Under the pieces are notes generated by a model, which ran no database searches, was not told the origin of the DNA, and saw nothing but the letters and a program-made list of their open reading frames with translations. 64,000 bases of DNA from Meira nashicola (taxonomy: Eukaryota > Basidiomycota > Exobasidiomycetes > Exobasidiales > Brachybasidiaceae), in assembly GCA_001600355.1 (NCBI GenBank), contig BCJU01000001.1:579178-643177 (forward strand), read 5' to 3'. Each line of letters begins with the position of its first letter. Within the stretch, counting starts at the first letter, position 1. The position numbers and the translations under genes are program-made. Shown here piece after piece: positions 32,176 through 42,181 of this stretch.

Positions 32176-33286
32176 TTCGTTTCGAGTGTATTCGGAAAGT
32201 TGTCGAGAGTTGTTGATGATGATGATGGTAAGATGGAGACTTGATACGTAATTGGCGTACTCCATTTGTTGTATGTACAAGGGCAGTGTACATAGTGGAA
32301 AAGTGCCTGTTCCTATTCTGTCCACGTTAAGATCCACCTTGCTTGATTTCAATACACAAAGGCAATGCGTCGGCCAGGTGATTTGATAGAAATAGCCCCT
32401 CAAAAGGTGAGGACGCGTAAAAATATATTTGTAGCTAAATAATTTGATAGTCTATATAAACCACAGCCTAGGGTGCCGTGCGATGCGCTGCAATTTAAGT
32501 GCCTCCCGCACTCTACTGGGTCGATTCCTTCAATCGTAACCCTATTGCCGCCCCAGCCTAGATTATATGTCAAACAGAGACGGATTACGTGCCGGAGCGC
32601 TGCGAGCACGCGCTATTCGAATTACAAAGCTCAAAAAAATCGCAGGTAAATTAAGAGAGACACGCTAGCATATAGTCTGCTTCGCTTTCTTAGAAGGATT
32701 TCTTGCATGTTTTTCATCCGTTTCGTCATCTTCTCTTTAAACAATCACCCCCTTCAACATCTTTTGCAGAACAATTTCATCAACGTCTTAACCGACAAAA
32801 AATAATTCTGAGAACCCTTTTTCTCTTTACACTCATTGGATTTCATCGTCACGCATTTTTGTGTTAGTATCGATTTGTGAAGATTTTGGTCCTTTTGCTA
32901 TACGCTTCGATAATTTTGGGTCCCGCGAAATAGCTAATTGCTGCTGTTTCATTATTATTCTAAAGAAGATAGAGCAGACTATTTATCTTATGCTACTATT
33001 TAAAGGGATTCCTTGAGTTAATTTAACATCGTAAATGGAAGCAAAGGAAACGGTTTCGCAAAATTAACACTAGTCTTTTGATCCGGAAGAAACAATAATT
33101 TTTAAGTCAGATAAGGAAAATTGAATCTGCCCGAAGCACTTGTGTCAAGGATTTAGCATTGCTCATCGTCATCTCAACTTTTGATCGTTTCGTTGGTGTT
33201 CCAATTAGGCTAGCATATACTAGCATACAATCTGAACTTGAAAGAGAAAACCGAGTACAGCCCTTTGCACTTAGTCAAAAAGAGAA
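32176..33286. promoter_or_regulatory. Divergent intergenic region RAB5 / double-RRM gene
   Basis: 1.1 kb between outward-reading genes. It contains ACGCGT at 32413, a GC-rich potentially folded patch at 32470-32543, GGAGCGCTGCGAGCACGCGC at 32594-32613, and a CT- and T-rich tract after 32690 that may be the leader of the RRM gene. No coding exon is evident. Confidence 0.5.
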
Positions 33287-35107
33287 ATGAATTCGCAGAA
33301 CCCCTATGGAGGATATAGCGCACCACCTCCTCGTGGTGCTGGTCGAGGAGGCTCACAATTGCCAAATAGACCTCCACCACCTATGAGTTACGGTCCAGGG
33401 AATGGTGCACCGAGTGGTGCAGGAAGTGGTTATAGTGGACCACCACCTTTGCACCTTGGGGGAGGAGGTCCACCACCATCTTTTGGACAAAATTATGGTC
33501 CTGGAGCTCGAGATAATTATAGTTCAGGACCACCGCCACCAGGCATGGGTGGAAGTGGCAGGCCACCAATAGCTGCTCCCCAATACGGCGGTGGTGGTGG
33601 TATGAGGTACGATGCTGGCCCACCTGATAATGGATATGGTGGACCTGCTAGCAGATTCGCACCAAATTCAGGACCACCTCCTCGTTCAATCGGTATGGGA
33701 GGTCCTCCTGCTCCATATGGATCGCAATATGGAGGTGGTGGAAATGATTGGAATGATGATGCAGGACAACAACCACGCAAACGTTCTCGGACGGACCATG
33801 GCGGAGGTGGTGGAGGCGGGGGCGGCCCTAAAGGAGGCAATGAACAGGATTATCAAGATTTTTTGAAAGAGCGTTTGAAGCGTGAAAAACCTTGCAGAAC
33901 ATTGTTTGCGCGCAATATTGACTTCCGTTGCGTCATTCCTGAGTTACGCCAACAGTTTGAATCTTTTGGTGAAGTGAAAAGTTGGTTCGATTTAATCGAA
34001 AAGCGTGGAATTGCGTTTATCTCTTATTATGACATTCGATCAGCAGAAGTGGCAAAAGGTGCAATGCAAGCTTATCGTATCAATGGAAGGGAATTGGACG
34101 TTCATTACAGTTTACCACGTGAATCCGAATTGAGTAGACGATGTGATCGTGATAAAGATCAAGGAACCATTTTAGCTGTCCTTAATGGAGGAGATCCAAA
34201 TTTGTCAGATGATGAAGTGCGTAGTGTATTCTCTCAATTTGGTGAATTACGTGATTTGCGACCCGATGACCATTATACAGGTCGTTTGGTGGATTTCTGG
34301 GATTGTCGTGCTACCAAAAGAGCATATGACTCTCTCGTGAATACACCTTACCGAGGCGGAACGTGGCAGCTTTCGTTCGAATGGGATCTTGGTATGGAAG
34401 ATCGAAAGCCAGATATGCAAAAGCATGAACGTGATAGAGAACGTTTGCGTACGATTGGCTATCAGCCAGGTGAAGCGGGTCCCCGACCTGGTGGAGGAGA
34501 TCAATATGACAATGGCAGCGGTGGTGGTTATGCAAGAGGATCTTCACAAGAATCCGGACCAGGATCTTACGGAAGAGGAGGCGGAGGTGGTTACGGTCAG
34601 TATGGTGGTCAACAACAATCTTCTGGTCCATCAGGCTATGGGCCGCCTTCGGGTGGAGGTCCGCAATACGGTGGCGGTGGTATGAAGAGAGGATACGATT
34701 ACGACAATTCACCTTCACAAGAACCACCGATGCGTAAATGGGGACAACCATCTAACAACAACAATGGTCCTCCAGGACCAAGCTACGGAACGCCTCCCAT
34801 TCAAGCTGGCTCGAGACCTATTGCAGGATTGCCATCTCAATCAAATGTTGGTCCAGGAGCTGGTGGCTCTGATCGTTTGGAACAAGCACAAAAAGTACAA
34901 CAACTTCTTGCCTCTCTAAAATCCGGTGGTGGTGGTGCCAATCCTGCTGGTTCACCATCCAATCGACCCCCATCTGCATCAACACCAAATGCTAACGCCG
35001 CCGCCACCAATTCTCCTGCTTCTGGATCAAATTCTGGTGCACTGCCAAGCAATATCGCCGCTTTATTGCAGATGGCACAAAGCAAATCGGGTGGTAATCA
35101 AAAGTAA
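33287..35107 (+). CDS. Double-RRM RNA-binding protein, Mei2-like, with Gly/Pro-rich flanks
   Basis: A single exon of 606 aa. The first 195 residues and the last 220 are Gly/Pro/Tyr/Gln/Asn-rich low-complexity sequence. Between them lie two RRMs: RRM1 (about 202-277) with RNP2 LFARNI and an RNP1-like GIAFISYYD, and RRM2 (about 292-370) with ILAVLNGG and a divergent RNP1 GRLVDFWD. Two tandem RRMs with an FARNI block and LSFEWD after RRM2 resemble the first two RRMs of Mei2-like proteins. The third, RNA-binding RRM3 of true Mei2 is not present, so this is a related and not necessarily equivalent protein. The Gly/Tyr/Gln flanks suggest recruitment into RNA granules. The start is the first ATG after a CT-rich leader. 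Confidence 0.82.
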   Translation: MNSQNPYGGYSAPPPRGAGRGGSQLPNRPPPPMSYGPGNGAPSGAGSGYSGPPPLHLGGGGPPPSFGQNYGPGARDNYSSGPPPPGMGGSGRPPIAAPQYGGGGGMRYDAGPPDNGYGGPASRFAPNSGPPPRSIGMGGPPAPYGSQYGGGGNDWNDDAGQQPRKRSRTDHGGGGGGGGGPKGGNEQDYQDFLKERLKREKPCRTLFARNIDFRCVIPELRQQFESFGEVKSWFDLIEKRGIAFISYYDIRSAEVAKGAMQAYRINGRELDVHYSLPRESELSRRCDRDKDQGTILAVLNGGDPNLSDDEVRSVFSQFGELRDLRPDDHYTGRLVDFWDCRATKRAYDSLVNTPYRGGTWQLSFEWDLGMEDRKPDMQKHERDRERLRTIGYQPGEAGPRPGGGDQYDNGSGGGYARGSSQESGPGSYGRGGGGGYGQYGGQQQSSGPSGYGPPSGGGPQYGGGGMKRGYDYDNSPSQEPPMRKWGQPSNNNNGPPGPSYGTPPIQAGSRPIAGLPSQSNVGPGAGGSDRLEQAQKVQQLLASLKSGGGGANPAGSPSNRPPSASTPNANAAATNSPASGSNSGALPSNIAALLQMAQSKSGGNQK

Positions 35108-35256
35108 GATTTAACAATCATCTCTTCAACTCATAAAGAAAATAAAAAAGTTGTAAAAAGGCCCTCTGATGAAATGGTATTGCAACTATGTGTACAAATG
35201 ATGATGTGTTTGAAAAGTGTTTATACAATATACAGATTGAGATGTCAACCAAATGT

Positions 35257-38004
35257 TCAATTTGGAAGTGCAGGCGGAGGACGGGCAAGTAAAACACCCT
35301 CTCTGTTACCTTCTTGTGGAGCATTCCTAATTTGCGAACCGTTCGAAGAAGCAGCGCTTAAGGAGTGTAGAGGATTAGGTGAATGGTCATCAACAGGTGA
35401 ACCTTCACGAATAGACATTGCTCTTCGTTTGCCGAGTGCTTTCTCACTTGGTACGATCGGTGTTGTGATATCTAGACTCTCATCGCCCTCATCGTTGTGA
35501 GATTGTCTATCATAATTAGACATTGGCAAAGCCATATTTGTCTTCATTGGCGAATTGATCTGCATAGCTCTTGGTCCAGCTAATGTGCCGCTATTGCTCA
35601 AACTATTACCACGAGAATGAGATGGGAATGCTTGTGTGGGAGCGCTATTTGTTGTAGCGGATCGATTGAGATCTTGTTGAGCGAATTGAGATATAGCATT
35701 ATCGGGCACTGATTGAGAAGATTTAGATGGTTGCATAGGCGGTGCTAGTAATCCGTTCTTGGAGGCAGGTATAGCCACATTGCCAGATGCGATAGTCATT
35801 GGTGAAGGGGAAACAGATCGAGAACCTGAAGCAGAAGCATGGGCGGCAGCATGAACATCATCATAATGATACACATGACCAGTTTCAGGATCGGTCACTA
35901 ATGCGTTTCGATCCATTCGCATTTCTCGCATACTTCGATCTAAAATTTGTGCTTCTTCTTCCTCTTCTTGTCTTCGTAATTGTGCTTCTTCCACCATACT
36001 TTGTGCATTCGTAATCTTTTCATGTGCATCCAGGAGGTCTTCTAATAATCTTTCTTCTTCTGTCATCGTTTGACTTTCGCCTTCCATTCTTTCTCTCATG
36101 CTTCGTGCTTGTTCTGCTTGTGCGGATGCCCAAGGAATTTGTTGTGAGATGAATTCATGTGAAAGCTTTGTTTTCTCAAGAAATTCTGGTAACAGCGGAG
36201 CGTCTAAACCATCTTCGATCAAAGTCTCCGCTAATAATTGTGCATTGCCACGAGCGACGTTGCTCTCTTCATGTAGTCTCTGCAAATCATCCGCATGCTG
36301 TGCTGCAATTTGAGCATAATGGTCTGCTTCACTTTGGCTTGAATGGAGTTGATCAAAATCACTTTCAATAGATGATGCCATAATATCACGCTGTTCGGCA
36401 ATCTGTCCTCGTTCAGGCAATTCTGGTCGTTGTGCAGGCCAATCTTCGTTCAAATTCTCTCGGCTAGATATGATCACTGCATCTGTCCTAGCTTCATCTT
36501 GCGTGTGAAAAAGATCATTTTGCTCGTCCAAAGGTGTACCATCTACAGGCATGTCTACCGGCTTAATCTTGTTAAACATCTTTGTAATCGGCTGAAGATC
36601 GGCATCATGCCTTGATTGATGAGCAAGCATACTCCAAACGACTAACAATCTTCCTCGCATTTTACTAGAAGTACGTTTATCTCCATATACATCCTCAATA
36701 ACATCCAAGAAGCGCTTATTCGCCATTTGCAGCTTGAATCGATCGCCCGTTCGCAAGAACAAGATTGCCATCAATTTAACTGAACCATACTTAGCAGATT
36801 CGCTCCCTAATTTGATTTCTTTTCTTAGAGCTTTTGCTGCTTCTCTTGAGGCAGCTTCAGAATGTGAAACAGCTGACAGCAACGGAGTGAGATGATCTTG
36901 TTCCCAATATTGTTCATCCTGTGCGCATAGCCAACCTATTTGCTGCGTTATTAGCCCTTCTTCACCTTTTTCTTTTCCTTTCGCCATACCTTTCCAATCT
37001 CGCCAAGCCGGTGCTTGGCTCTCAGGCTTTCTCTTTGTTGGAGATGTTCGTCCAGAAGTAGAGATTATAGGTTGACTTTCAGTGTAAATTTCTTCATTTC
37101 GATCATGCGGTAAGCTTTCCTGGGAGTCATGATCCTCCAATCCACCTTGGTGTTTTTCGTTTGCCTTTTTGTTGTCACCTTTCTTCTTTAGTCCAACTAA
37201 CCAATTTTTCATTTTACCCTTTCCTTCTCGATTTGGCAAAAAGTCATTTGAATCATCCACGCGATCTACATATCGATCTTGCGAACGCTCTACTGGGATT
37301 GTATCGTTCTGTCGATTCGATTGGTATCTTTCATCTAAGCTTGGTTGAAATTGGGAAACACCCTGATCTTGTGGGAGAGGAAGACCTCTTTGAACATCAT
37401 TTGAGCGAACGATGGCAATATTCCTTCCTTGAGGTTGCGATTGGTGTATATCTTCCCGTCGTGCATGATATGGGTTCGGCATTGGCTCAGGATAGCGTAC
37501 TTGTTCAAATTGCTGATGATCAGATCGAATATGATCGTATCTGCTTCTTTCATAAGGATTGCTGTTCTGATCCTGCATTTGATATTCCAGAGGAACAGGA
37601 TCAGATTGGACATCGCCATAATAGAATTTGCTATTGCGAAGTTTAGCGTTTGAAAGATTTGCATGATTTCTATCATGTCCAATGCTATTTTGTCTTTTGG
37701 CATCACGACTTTTACCTCGTTTCTTTGCATCTTCTTTCGAGCCTGAGTGTACTTCTTCATATGCCGGATAAGCAGCAGGCTTTCCACCTCTTTGAAGAGG
37801 TTTTTGAGGATTTAAATTGCTGCTGTGCTGCTCTGATTGTCTGTTTGAGTTTGTTTGAGAAATCCTGACGTGTTGCCAATCAACATCTTCGTTTGATCCA
37901 TTGTATTCGTATGGCTGTTGTTGTTTATAGTCGTTTCCTTCATCATTCGTGTTTGAATTTTCAAAAGGCGTAACAACGGCCTGTTTGGCAAATAGTCGAC
38001 GCAT
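35257..38004 (-). CDS. VHS-GAT domain endosomal adaptor (Lsb5-like)
   Basis: A single exon of 915 aa. Residues 1-340 are polar and disordered (Gln, Asn, Arg, Ser). A VHS-like helical domain spans about 345-480 (IGWLCAQDEQYWEQDHLTPLLSAV, then a run of helices including AKYGSVKLMAILFLRTGDRFKLQMANKRFLDVI). A GAT-like three-helix bundle follows at about 550-625 (ADHYAQIAAQHADDLQRLHEE..ARGNAQLLAETLIEDG). Next is an acidic helix, and the tail is Ser/Pro-rich. VHS plus GAT is the layout of yeast Lsb5 and of GGA/TOM1 proteins, which bind ubiquitin and sort cargo at endosomes. No GAE ear domain is visible, favouring Lsb5/TOM1 over GGA. The neighbouring RAB5 gene also acts at endosomes, though adjacency alone proves nothing. 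Confidence 0.78.
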   Translation of the reverse strand: MRRLFAKQAVVTPFENSNTNDEGNDYKQQQPYEYNGSNEDVDWQHVRISQTNSNRQSEQHSSNLNPQKPLQRGGKPAAYPAYEEVHSGSKEDAKKRGKSRDAKRQNSIGHDRNHANLSNAKLRNSKFYYGDVQSDPVPLEYQMQDQNSNPYERSRYDHIRSDHQQFEQVRYPEPMPNPYHARREDIHQSQPQGRNIAIVRSNDVQRGLPLPQDQGVSQFQPSLDERYQSNRQNDTIPVERSQDRYVDRVDDSNDFLPNREGKGKMKNWLVGLKKKGDNKKANEKHQGGLEDHDSQESLPHDRNEEIYTESQPIISTSGRTSPTKRKPESQAPAWRDWKGMAKGKEKGEEGLITQQIGWLCAQDEQYWEQDHLTPLLSAVSHSEAASREAAKALRKEIKLGSESAKYGSVKLMAILFLRTGDRFKLQMANKRFLDVIEDVYGDKRTSSKMRGRLLVVWSMLAHQSRHDADLQPITKMFNKIKPVDMPVDGTPLDEQNDLFHTQDEARTDAVIISSRENLNEDWPAQRPELPERGQIAEQRDIMASSIESDFDQLHSSQSEADHYAQIAAQHADDLQRLHEESNVARGNAQLLAETLIEDGLDAPLLPEFLEKTKLSHEFISQQIPWASAQAEQARSMRERMEGESQTMTEEERLLEDLLDAHEKITNAQSMVEEAQLRRQEEEEEAQILDRSMREMRMDRNALVTDPETGHVYHYDDVHAAAHASASGSRSVSPSPMTIASGNVAIPASKNGLLAPPMQPSKSSQSVPDNAISQFAQQDLNRSATTNSAPTQAFPSHSRGNSLSNSGTLAGPRAMQINSPMKTNMALPMSNYDRQSHNDEGDESLDITTPIVPSEKALGKRRAMSIREGSPVDDHSPNPLHSLSAASSNGSQIRNAPQEGNREGVLLARPPPALPN

Positions 38005-38516
38005 GGCGGTGAAATCTTTAGGAATTCATAAAGATCGAACGAATTAGGTGGAGGAAATAATCAAATGTCCAACAAACACTTTGTCTTTGCTTTAAAGAGA
38101 TGACAAGCTTGCTTTGAGCTTATTTATTATTGTTCATGTTCGACCATCCCTATTCGTTGATGATGATGACAGTTTGTTATAACAAATTTTGAAATGCACG
38201 ACCGGATATTATCTTCTACATATGATGTTCTTTTCAAGTCTTTTGACAGAGTTGCATACGAGGTCATGCATTTTAATTTGCATACAATCAGTCAAATGCA
38301 GCTTAAATCGACGTGTACAGCCAGGCCAGTCAGCCAGCTACATAGTCTAAATGCACCACGCGGACAAAACGCCAAGCTTGATGCACTTATTCTAACAGGC
38401 ACTGGAAAGTAGAGCCGCGAACCTAGGTACTGTACACCGGGCCGGCAGGAATAGAGAGGCAGTGCACGGAAATGACGAATGGTAAAGACGCGTGGACCCC
38501 AGTCATTAGCAAATAG
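38005..38516. promoter_or_regulatory. Intergenic region upstream of the VHS-GAT gene
   Basis: 512 nt. An ACGCGT box lies at 38488-38493, only 24 nt before the ATG of the small plus-strand frame. No other gene signal is seen. Confidence 0.4.
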
Positions 38517-38774
38517 ATGATGGCAGTACTGGATGAATTTGCGTCAAAAGATCAAATTGAAACGAGATTGACAGATATATTACAAGATGATATCGCCACG
38601 GGAACTTATACACAACACGAAAAGTGGAAAAGGATAATGCGAATCGAAAACAAGAAAATGTTCTACAAAAACCTTTACGAAGAATCGAGCACCAATATTG
38701 CTCAGCAGAAGAGTAAAATGCTTAGATATTTACTATACGGGTATTCTCATTATTCTTCTTCATCGATTCCGTAA
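38517..38774 (+). CDS. Small hypothetical protein (85 aa)
   Basis: An uninterrupted frame beginning ATGATGGCA. The first 70 residues look protein-like: mixed charged and amphipathic helices (DEFASKDQIETRLTDILQDD, HEKWKRIMRIENKKMFYKNL), with no homopolymer bias. The last 50 nt overlap the 3' end of the opposite-strand Cys/His gene, and the ending SHYSSSSIP may be chance or reflect an unrecognised splice. No family is recognised. The nearby upstream ACGCGT box would suit a promoter. It could also be a fortuitous frame. Confidence 0.4.
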   Translation: MMAVLDEFASKDQIETRLTDILQDDIATGTYTQHEKWKRIMRIENKKMFYKNLYEESSTNIAQQKSKMLRYLLYGYSHYSSSSIP

Positions 38775-39306
38775 TAAGTCTGTGTGGAAAGCTTGCAGTG
38801 GTAAGCTTCATAGCATCCTTTAACATTTGAGCGTTCAAAGTGATTTCCTTAGCATTCAGTCTAAGAATGCAAAGTTCCAATTCTTGACTTTTTAATTTTG
38901 CTTCAAGTAATTTTACGTTACTTTCTTGTCGTGCAACTTGATCCATTGTTGAATTTGGATCTGCTTGTTTTTTCGATTCTTCTTCGATGAACTTTTTGAT
39001 CGATATCTGCAAAGCTTCAAATTGCTTCTTTACCTCTCCATTACCTTTTGCCGTACGTTGGGAACGTGAATGCATGGTGCAACGTGCTGCTTTCAATTCG
39101 CAATTCTCACATTCGCAATCGGACAATATTGAACTCCCATCATCACTGCTATCTTCATCTTCATCACAACAATCACATGCATGATGAGGAGGAGCGAGGA
39201 AGCAGGGGCAATCTGGCTCGTGATGAACGACGTCGAATGGTTCGCTTGAGAATGAGATTGAATATGGACATTCTTCATCATGTTCGTGATCGTGTACGTA
39301 CGACAT
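38722..39306 (-). CDS. Cys/His/Asp-rich small protein of unknown function
   Basis: A single exon of 194 aa. The N-terminal 80 residues are loaded with Cys, His, Asp and Glu: HDHEHDEEC, CPCF, PPHHACDCCDEDEDSSDD and CECENCELKAARC, a composition suited to binding zinc or copper. Residues about 85-165 form a Lys/Glu/Gln/Leu-rich probable coiled coil (KKQFEALQISIKKFIEEESKK, VKLLEAKLKSQELELCILRLNAKE). I recognise no named family. A metal-buffering or metal-dependent assembly role is speculation from composition only. Its last 53 nt overlap the convergent small frame. Confidence 0.65.
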   Translation of the reverse strand: MSYVHDHEHDEECPYSISFSSEPFDVVHHEPDCPCFLAPPHHACDCCDEDEDSSDDGSSILSDCECENCELKAARCTMHSRSQRTAKGNGEVKKQFEALQISIKKFIEEESKKQADPNSTMDQVARQESNVKLLEAKLKSQELELCILRLNAKEITLNAQMLKDAMKLTTASFPHRLITESMKKNNENTRIVNI

Positions 39307-40241
39307 TTCTGTTTATTGTATGATGATGAGATGAGCTACGAACGAGAAACAATGTCTTTCAATAAATTCTCCCGCTTGTATAGCTGAAAAGGCAATTGCA
39401 GTCTTGATTTGTCAAGATTATCAAAGTAGTGAAAGAAAAAGTTTAAAATTGGATTTTTGTGTACAAAATTAATTTATGTAAAAATGATTTTCAACCGTGC
39501 ATCACGTTCCTGCTTGACCCACAGCACACTCATCATATCGCATCATCCTCAGAAGCGGCCCGATGCGGCGTAAAATATAAAAAGACAGGACATAAACCGA
39601 AATTAATGCCAAATTTTGCTGTTGCCCCGCTCGATCCTCGACGCGGAAACATACAAAAATTACGGCCAAAGACATCATTCTTTTCAAGATGTTGTACGTC
39701 ATTTTAGACGGAAGATAGAAGTATAGTAGGCTTCAAAAAGTAGCACAATCATTGATCTATTCCTCGGGTTATGGCTTTTGCAAGGATGTATGCAGACATT
39801 TTTGGCCATGCCAGGGCGACGATCGATGCATGTACAAGCCGCGCAAAAGATCACAATAGCGCGGCACTGCTTTAGTGCCACAGAACGCAGTGTAAATAGG
39901 TAAACGCTGGTTTATGTTTTTTTGTTGCCGCTTTCGATCAGAAATTTCTAGTAGAAACATAATTTAAAATCATTTGCTGATGTCAACGATGATGACAATT
40001 TGATTTATTTAGGATCATATTGAAGCTCCTGAGAAACGACAAAAACAAGAAATTACGCCCTGGCACGCGCTGCGCTGCGCAGCGCAACGCCTAAAGAATC
40101 CAACCCTTTTTGTGCAGGGCACCTTTTTGAATTAAATTAATCATGAAAATAGGCTTCTGCTGCATAAAAATTATTGGAACTTCTTAAATTTATCCATCAT
40201 CCGCTTCCTCACTTTTTACCCAAGCGGTCATCACATTCATC
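39307..40241. other. Divergent intergenic region, Cys/His-rich gene / IMP3
   Basis: 935 nt without a convincing gene; frames at 39459-39707 and 39699-39960 are short and featureless. A GC-rich alternating tract at 40063-40090 contains GCGCTGCGCTGCGCAGCGC, about 150 nt before the IMP3 start. A CT-rich leader follows. Confidence 0.45.
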
Positions 40242-40790
40242 ATGCGTAAGCTAAAGTATCACGAGCAAAAGCTTCTTCGTAAGCATGACTTTCTTAATTG
40301 GAAACAAGATCAAGGTCACAGAGAAGTGAAAGTGATGAGACGTTATCATGTACAAAATCGAGATGATTATATGCGTTACAATCGATTAGTAGGAGCAATA
40401 CATCATCTTGCATTACGATTATCAAAATTGCCAGCAACAGACGGATTCAGATCTAAACGTGAAAGTGCACTTTTGGGAAAATGTTACGATATGGGTATAA
40501 TAAATGTAGGCAACAAAATGAGCGATCTTATGGATGGCGTTACAGTTAGTGCATTTTGTCGTAGACGCTTAGGTGTAGTTATGGTTCGTTTAAAGATGAG
40601 CGAATCAATCAAACAAGCAGTTACTTATATCGAACAAGGTCAAGTTCGTGTCGGTCCTGATACCATCACCGATCCTGCTTTTCTAGTTACAAGAAATATG
40701 GAAGATTTCGTTTCTTGGGTCGATCAATCCAAAGTTCGTAAATTGGTGTCACGTTATACTGGCGAACATGACGATTTCGACCTTTTGTGA
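40242..40790 (+). CDS. IMP3: U3 snoRNP protein IMP3
   Basis: A single exon of 182 aa, close to the family length (183 in yeast). It starts MRKLKYHEQKLLRKHDFLNWK, the conserved IMP3 N-terminus. It contains an S4-type RNA-binding domain (about 108-170) with SAFCRRRLGVVMVRLKMSESIKQAVTYIEQGQVRVGPDTITDPAFLVTR. IMP3 joins the U3 snoRNP and Mpp10 in the small-subunit processome and promotes pairing of U3 with pre-18S rRNA in the nucleolus. The match is strong along the whole length. Confidence 0.97.
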   Translation: MRKLKYHEQKLLRKHDFLNWKQDQGHREVKVMRRYHVQNRDDYMRYNRLVGAIHHLALRLSKLPATDGFRSKRESALLGKCYDMGIINVGNKMSDLMDGVTVSAFCRRRLGVVMVRLKMSESIKQAVTYIEQGQVRVGPDTITDPAFLVTRNMEDFVSWVDQSKVRKLVSRYTGEHDDFDLL

Positions 40791-41160
40791 TCTATATAAA
40801 CATCTCTGTTTTCATCCTTGCATCTGTATCATATCATCTTCATTGGACTTTTCAATTGCATTCATATAAGCACCATCATCCATCTTTTGCAGTGATGCAG
40901 AGTAGGACGCTTGCTAGGTCTAAAATATTTTTACAAAAAATTTCCCCCATGTCGGAAGACGGGCTGGCTGCTGGGCTTGCATTTGACCCTGGTAAGCCTT
41001 AACACACGCGTAAGTAAGGCTTATTAGCTCGAAATTCCTCCACACCTAGACTACCTATTACTCATGCATGTAATGCATATGTTTGTGTTGCTTTGCTAAT
41101 CTTCCAAAAGAAGTATGATCCTTTGATTATCGAAACCATCACCTTCATCATCTATCAAAT
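40791..41160. other. Intergenic region IMP3 / flavin-binding oxidase-fold gene
   Basis: 370 nt with both genes on the plus strand. An ACGCGT box lies at 41006 and a TGCATGTAATGCAT motif at about 41065-41078. No gene is seen. Confidence 0.4.
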
Positions 41161-42090
41161 ATGGCAACTCCAAACAGTCCTTTCCCTCGCTGGAAACAAT
41201 TGATCGCACAAGGTATCAAAGATGGAATGGCGGAAAAACAAAAAGGTGTTTTATATTTCGCTTTATCTACAGTAGAGACTGGACAAGCAGATGCAAATAA
41301 TGCTTCTAATGCAAGAAGTGTAAAGCCATCATCAAGTATACCTTCTCCTCATGTTCGCATGGTAGTTCATCGTGGATTTGTGAACGAACAACGTAGTTCT
41401 TCTTCTTCAACTGGCGTTGAATCTTTCAATCCTTCTTTTGGCAGTAATGCATGCATATTAACAACGACGGATATTCGTGCACCAAAAGCTCAAGATATAC
41501 TTTCACAAAGTCAAGCAAAATCTACTCAATCGAGAGGAGCACGTGGAGAAATTTGTTGGTGGATGGAACATAAACAATTACAATTTCGTATTGCTGGAAC
41601 GTTACATTTGATCCCACGTAAAGATCATCCTGCTTTTTCAAATTTTGATGGTAAAAGATTAGCTCCTCCAATCAATTCAGAATCATCTGCTCCTACGAAT
41701 GAATTTGATTGGATTAATGAACGTAAGAGAATCTTTGAGAAATTATCACCGGAATTATTGGCTTCTTTTACCAGACCTTTGCCTGGAAGCGCTCATCCAC
41801 AAAAAGCACAACTGAATGATACAAAAGGACCAGGAGAAGGTGAAGTAGAAGATGCAAAAAATGAAAAAGAATCTCCGTGGCCGATGAAATTACCTCAACC
41901 GGGTAAAGAAGAGAATGATGAACAAAAGCAACTTCTTGCTGAAGCAGAAAAGAATTTCGCTTTAATCGTCGTTGAACCAGAAACGATTGATGTCGTAGAT
42001 CTTGCGCGTGATAGAAGAAGTCTATTCACCCGTACGGATGACTCAAAGGGCCCAAATTCAGAATGGAGAGAAGAACGATTGGTGCCATAA
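41161..42090 (+). CDS. Pyridoxamine-phosphate-oxidase-like FMN-binding protein (Alr4036 type)
   Basis: A single exon of 309 aa. It begins PFPRWKQLIAQGIKDG, then LYFALSTVETG and VRMVVHRGFV, then CILTTTDIRAPKAQDI, CWWMEHKQLQFRIAGTLHLI, and ends LARDRRSLFTR with WREERLVP. This order is that of the fungal Pyridox_oxase_2/Alr4036 family (split-barrel flavin fold). Many members have unproven activity, so true pyridoxal 5'-phosphate synthesis should not be assumed. Two Ser/Asn- or Glu/Lys-rich inserts (about 42-60 and 225-260) lengthen it. The gene ends only 91 nt from the convergent CDCA7-like gene. Confidence 0.85.
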   Translation: MATPNSPFPRWKQLIAQGIKDGMAEKQKGVLYFALSTVETGQADANNASNARSVKPSSSIPSPHVRMVVHRGFVNEQRSSSSSTGVESFNPSFGSNACILTTTDIRAPKAQDILSQSQAKSTQSRGARGEICWWMEHKQLQFRIAGTLHLIPRKDHPAFSNFDGKRLAPPINSESSAPTNEFDWINERKRIFEKLSPELLASFTRPLPGSAHPQKAQLNDTKGPGEGEVEDAKNEKESPWPMKLPQPGKEENDEQKQLLAEAEKNFALIVVEPETIDVVDLARDRRSLFTRTDDSKGPNSEWREERLVP

Positions 42091-42181
42091 ACGTGTTGTA
42101 AGCATTCAAGTTGGAAATAGATGTATTAATTTACAAATGAAATATATAAATCATTGAATTTACACGTCAATTTGCTCTCAT

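Noticed and set aside
32470..32543. Functional tRNA gene
   Set aside because: Pairings resemble a cloverleaf, but the T-loop consensus, T33 and a full 7-bp acceptor stem are missing; kept only as a low-interest structure.
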